Made by a program: the position numbers and the translations under genes | Notes under the pieces: generated by a model | What the model was told of the DNA's origin: nothing | Databases searched by the model: none | The model's input: the letters and a program-made list of their open reading frames with translations, nothing else | Shown: piece after piece, positions 60,302 through 64,000 of the stretch | Position numbering within the stretch: the first letter of the stretch is position 1 | Layout of the letters: every line of letters begins with the position of its first letter | Assembly: GCA_007922305.1 (NCBI GenBank) | Contig: ML677358.1 | Span: 13,223,343 to 13,287,342, forward strand | Source: Dermatemys mawii | Lineage: Eukaryota; Chordata; Testudines; Dermatemydidae | Reading direction: 5' to 3' | Length of the DNA stretch: 64,000 nucleotides

Positions 60302-60749
60302 ATATGTTGACAGCCTGAAAGCAGAGAGTATTATTCCACTACCTTGCCTCTTCTGTTCAGTACAAACAGAGCTATCCTTCAGAAAAGTGCCTTATTAAAA
60401 ATACTACAGTAAGTGAAAACTGATGATCAGCTTCCTAAGAACAATGCTAATTTTCCCAAGAGCTTTAAAAAGAGCTCAATAGGCAAATTTAATGAGTGAC
60501 AAGGTTTTGGCAGGTTGCCCATTTCCACAATTTTTTCTTTTAAATGTTTGATTCAGTGGCCAAAGCCATGGAACAGAATAAAAGAGGATAGCAAAGGCAT
60601 TGCTCACAGTAAGCAGTTAGCTTTACCTCCTACCTGCAAAGCAGAGACTTGACATGTTCTGTGACTGTGTTAAGCAAACTGAACTACTTCTACTTTACTG
60701 TTCATTAGAAATGTTATCCACTACAAGAAAATATTTGCCTAATTTTTTA

Positions 60750-60770
60750 TTTGTTTGTTTGTTTGTTTTT
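60750..60770 (+). repeat. GTTT microsatellite
   Basis: Four to five ttgt/gttt units followed by a T run. Confidence 0.85.
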
Positions 60771-61434
60771 TGACGTGAAGGGATTAAATGTAAAATAGTA
60801 AAGGATAAACAAATTTTGGAAGTTAGCTGTATGCAAAAGACCAGGTGACTAAGACTCATAGGTATTGAGAACAGATGAGACTTGTTAAGTCATACAATCC
60901 ACCCCTCAATTTTGTCTGGGCAGGTTTTAAAGCTTCAACAATTTCCCTTGGAAACATTTCTAATGTCAAGGCTAAATTTTCATCAGAGAAAGAAGATGAG
61001 AGTGTGGGGCAATTGGAGAGACAAGCCAGAGCAGGAGGGAGAGGGGCCTGTTAGCTAGCAAAGCAGGAAAAACCAAGCTTTCGCCAAGATAAGAATAAAA
61101 ACCTGAAGTCCTAGAGCTCAATTTCCAGCCAAGCTATAACCCACCATCTATTTGTTTGCACATGTACCAGCATGATCTGGGACTTAGCACATGCAAAACA
61201 ACTGTGTGTGCAGATGTGAGAACTTGAACACAAAAAAAACCCATGAGTAGATCAGGGTTTTGCAGGATCAAATTCAAACAACTTCATGTGCAAGTGTCAG
61301 CACTGATGCAGGTAAGAGGTGGCCAGGGGCTGACAGGAGCTTAGCATAAACAGGGTTTAACCAACAGATTTTACACAATCATATGAAAAACAAAACTACG
61401 TTGGGCTGCAACCCAGACTCCTAACACCTGGGAA

Positions 61435-61505
61435 TGTAATTGTGGACCCATTGAAGTCAATAGCAAAACTTTCACCAACTTCAATGGGGCCAGGATTTCA
61501 CCCTT
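61435..61505. mobile_element. Short palindromic MITE
   Basis: 'cccattgaagtcaatagc' pairs with 'acttcaatggggccag'; the flanking 'ggatttcaccct' is shared with other members as I remember them. Confidence 0.5.
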
Positions 61506-62309
61506 TTGTGGAGCTGTGCTCTTCAAAAGCTTATCTGCTCACAAGTGCCATGGAAGCTGGTTTCATAGTGTTTCTTGTGTGTCTTCTAAATGTTTGAGTG
61601 GACCTTCAGATCCTAGCCTAATTCACTATTTCCCTGCTGCCTGGCAGTCGGATGAGAAAGCTAACTAACTCCTTGTCTTCTTAGGCACTTCTATACAAGG
61701 ATGAAATTAACCTGTGTGCAGAGGGCTACCACAAGGGCTACAAAGCACTAAAACACACTTGAACCCTGAAACAGTGAGTCAGCAGTGGATAGGCTTTGCA
61801 CTGGCCTTCTGAGCAGTGAGATCAGGAAAGAGCTTACATGTGCTTCAGGTAACCAACCATCCAATACTCAAGTATGCAAGCAATTTTGTCACAACAACAT
61901 ATTCATCATGGATACTTCTGCCTAGTCATCACTGAGAGACCGTCCTTCGGACACGTCTCCAAGCTGCTGGCCCCTGCTCTGCTTCCCCTCTTTGTTTCTG
62001 TGTTTTGTAATTAAACATACATACCAAGGCTTTCTAGTTTTAAAAGTCATCTGTTGATGTCTATAGCCTCAGGACATGAGAAGGTGAGGTTGCTATGGAA
62101 ATACTGTGTAAATTGACTGTGTGTAAAAGCACATTCTGCAATTTTCACAAAGTAATGCATGGAACATAAGGCAACATTTTACTTTTTTTAAAAAAAAAAA
62201 ATCCTAAACACTAGAGCTGTCAAATTAAAAGTTTTCATTGGAGAAAATATTGTCATTTGTTCCGAGATTGACTTAATTTAATTTAGAAACACTGCAAATT
62301 AACGTACTG

Positions 62310-62570
62310 CAGGGGTTTCCACACTTCACTGTTCCATGAGCTCCTTCTGACAACCAAAATTACTACATTGTCCCAGGACAGGGACTGAAGCCTGAGCCCC
62401 ACTACCCTAGGTAGGGGGCCTGTAAACTGAGCCCCTGCACCAGTGCTGAAGCCATCAGACTTTGGCTTCGGCCCTAAGCCCCAGCAAGTCTAATGACAAC
62501 CCTGGTGACCCCATTAAAACGGGGTCACAACCCACTTTTGGGGTCCAGATTCACAGTTTGATAACTACTG
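62310..62570. mobile_element. hAT-like non-autonomous element (about 261 bp)
   Basis: Ends caggggtttccacactt and cacagtttgataactactg resemble the 'cagtggttctcaaact' ends of Charlie-type hATs. The putative 8-bp flanks (acgtactg, ctgtagtg) agree at only five positions, so the target site is decayed. The inside has an inverted GC-rich core (gaagcctgagccccac against 'ggcttcggccctaagccccag'). Confidence 0.65.
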
Positions 62571-62775
62571 CTGTAGTGCCAGCTTTATACACTACATTGT
62601 AAACTGGTTCCTCCTCTCCAGCCCAGAAAGTAATTTGAGCTTCTACAAAATAACGGTATTCCTGGATGGATAAGGTTTTGTGGTCCATATATGGTAGATC
62701 CAGCTATATTTTCCTTAGTATGTTTGTTTCTCTCTTCTGGTATGTACCCAGCTGTCCATTCTACAATTCAACATT

Positions 62776-62990
62776 AAAAAGAACAGGAGTACTTGTGGCA
62801 CCTTAGAGACTAACAAATTTATTTCAGCATAAGTTTTCATAGGCTATAGCCCACTTCATCAGATGCATAGAACGGAACACACAGAAGTCAGACGTATCTA
62901 TACAGACAGAAAACATGAAAAGGTGGAAGTTGCCATACGAATTCTAAGAGGTGGATGATATCGTTAAGTACAGCAAATGCTTCCCAAAAT
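62776..62990 (+). repeat. Dispersed repeat R2, best copy
   Basis: 'aaaaagaacaggagtacttg', 'tggcaccttagagactaaca', 'agcccacttcatcagatgca' and 'aaaacatgaaaaggtggaag' in sense order. Common in turtle DNA as I recall; class uncertain, possibly Penelope-like. The end segment recurs inverted at 63010-63031 (ctcccaccttttcatgttt). Confidence 0.6.
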
Positions 62991-63682
62991 AATCACAGTG
63001 ATGGTATGGTGACTCCCACCTTTTCATGTTTCCTGTACATTCTAGGGCTCAGACACTGCTACTGTGAGTAGCCAATAAGTAGCTGAGTAGCTACTGAGTG
63101 ACTGAGACACATCTAAAGCTTTTTGCTCCTCCCTACATGGCTGTATAGGGTCCACTCAAAATGTATGCCTTGCTTCCTCAGAACTGTGATGATGGCATTG
63201 AGCATTCTATCCTGCTAATACTAATCACCTGATGCTTTTAAATGCTCTCTCCATCTCTCTCCCTGCTGGCCCACGCCTCTTCACCAACACACACAAAGAT
63301 GCAGTCTTTTAGCTGATCTGAACACTCCCCACTGCTATGTACAAACCACAGCACATTTTTCTCCAGTGAAAGAAGTATTTCCCTCTAATGAAAAGGAGAG
63401 CACTACTGCTCACCAGCTAACAAGTAGCCTGTGGGGAGCTAGACTTGAAAACAATATTTAGTCTAAGAGTTCAAAGCCTGTAAATGTGGTGTAGCACTTT
63501 AACGACCTCCTGGTATCAATTCCGAAGGTGGCTCTTTGCCCCACATTCCTAGACAAAGGAACAGTGCTGAGATGGTCACTGGCTTTGGCGCGGGCATGTG
63601 GTGAGAATCCATAGATTTATCAACAAGCTTGAGGTAGCTTAGGTGAGGAACAGTCGCAATGATGCTTGAGAGCGTCCCACTA

Positions 63683-63703
63683 TGCACGTGCGCGCACACA
63701 CAC
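63683..63703. repeat. Alternating purine-pyrimidine tract
   Basis: tgcacgtgcgcgcacacaca then ca: a short tract with Z-DNA potential. Confidence 0.75.
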
Positions 63704-63795
63704 AAGTTAGCAATGGTTCTTCAACTGTAATATGCTGCCCTCTGGCACTGGCCAGTCCTCTCATGCTTCAAGAAGTGCAAAAATTGTGAATCAAT

Positions 63796-63852
63796 AATAA
63801 GACCTAGCTCTTATGTAGTGCTTTTCATCAACAGATCTCAAAGTCAGGTGCA
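63796..63852 (-). mobile_element. MIR-like SINE fragment, antisense
   Basis: 'gacctagctcttatgtagtg' and 'cttttcatcaacagatctca' resemble the start of the antisense copy at 9080. Confidence 0.45.
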
Positions 63853-64000
63853 TCATGATCAGATGCTAACTGTGCAATGCTTCCTCAACCTGACAACCAA
63901 CTTTGCTGTAAGCTTTTGCTCTCCTCCTATCATGGCTTTAGCTTGCATACTGTAGATGCATACATCCAGGACGGTAAAATTATCTTATTTTTCAAGCCAC

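Larger units (their letters stand above)
1728..64000 (-). other. Long intron preceding the ADAMTS exon (at least 62 kb)
   Basis: No exon encoding the preceding, larger part of the ADAMTS propeptide was recognised on the minus strand up to the window end. The whole stretch is therefore read as one intron filled with interspersed repeats. Large early introns are known for ADAMTS2 and ADAMTS3. A nested gene is not excluded, but none is supported. Confidence 0.6.

Noticed and set aside
1..64000. CRISPR arrays, operons, phage or plasmid features
   Set aside because: No regular spacer arrays or prokaryotic gene layout; repeats and splice signals are those of a vertebrate genome.

Overview
The window reads as nuclear DNA of a reptile, most probably a turtle. 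It is AT-rich, CpG-poor and has no operons or long open frames. It is full of repeat families that I know from turtle and other sauropsid genomes: CR1-type LINE tails, PIF/Harbinger elements with 'tctacac' ends, hAT elements with CAGGG ends, a tRNA-derived SINE, MIR-like SINEs and short palindromic MITEs. Family names come from memory; no search was run.

One exon of a protein-coding gene is well supported. It lies on the minus strand at 1574-1727, has a strong acceptor, and encodes the C-terminal part of the propeptide of a procollagen N-proteinase of the ADAMTS2/3/14 group (best guess ADAMTS2). Its downstream splice site appears to be a GC donor. No second exon of the gene was found, so positions 1728-64000 are read as the preceding intron, at least 62 kb long, and 1-1573 as the start of the following intron.

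Layout. 1-0.45 kb: end of a hAT-like element with a G-rich minisatellite. 1.57-1.73 kb: the ADAMTS exon. 8.4-13.8 kb: Harbinger copies 1 and 2, MIR-like SINEs, a TIR element and nested MITEs. 14.9-17.4 kb: a TIR element, then a LINE that seems to have landed in an AT-rich element. 19.0 and 22.7 kb: two candidate cryptic exons. 20.0 kb: a hAT with target-site duplication. 24.8-25.7 kb: an 852-bp Tigger-like element. 26.9-27.6 kb: a solo LTR with 4-bp duplication. 35.8-39.6 kb: two hATs, an L1-like relic and a broken Harbinger with the start of its Myb/SANT gene. 41.8 kb: a tRNA SINE. 48.5 kb: a pre-miRNA-like hairpin. 49.5-50.2 kb: nested repeats including Harbinger copy 3. 54.6-55.1 kb: a perfect 59-bp inverted repeat with a second perfect palindrome inside. 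56-57 kb: CR1 LINE. 62.3-63.0 kb: a hAT and a dispersed repeat. Between these is ordinary intronic sequence.

No new multi-gene system is visible. The points most worth checking are the GC donor, the 62-nt exon-like segment at 22679-22740 (a possible poison exon), the hairpin at 48494-48560 and the nested palindrome at 54662-55056.
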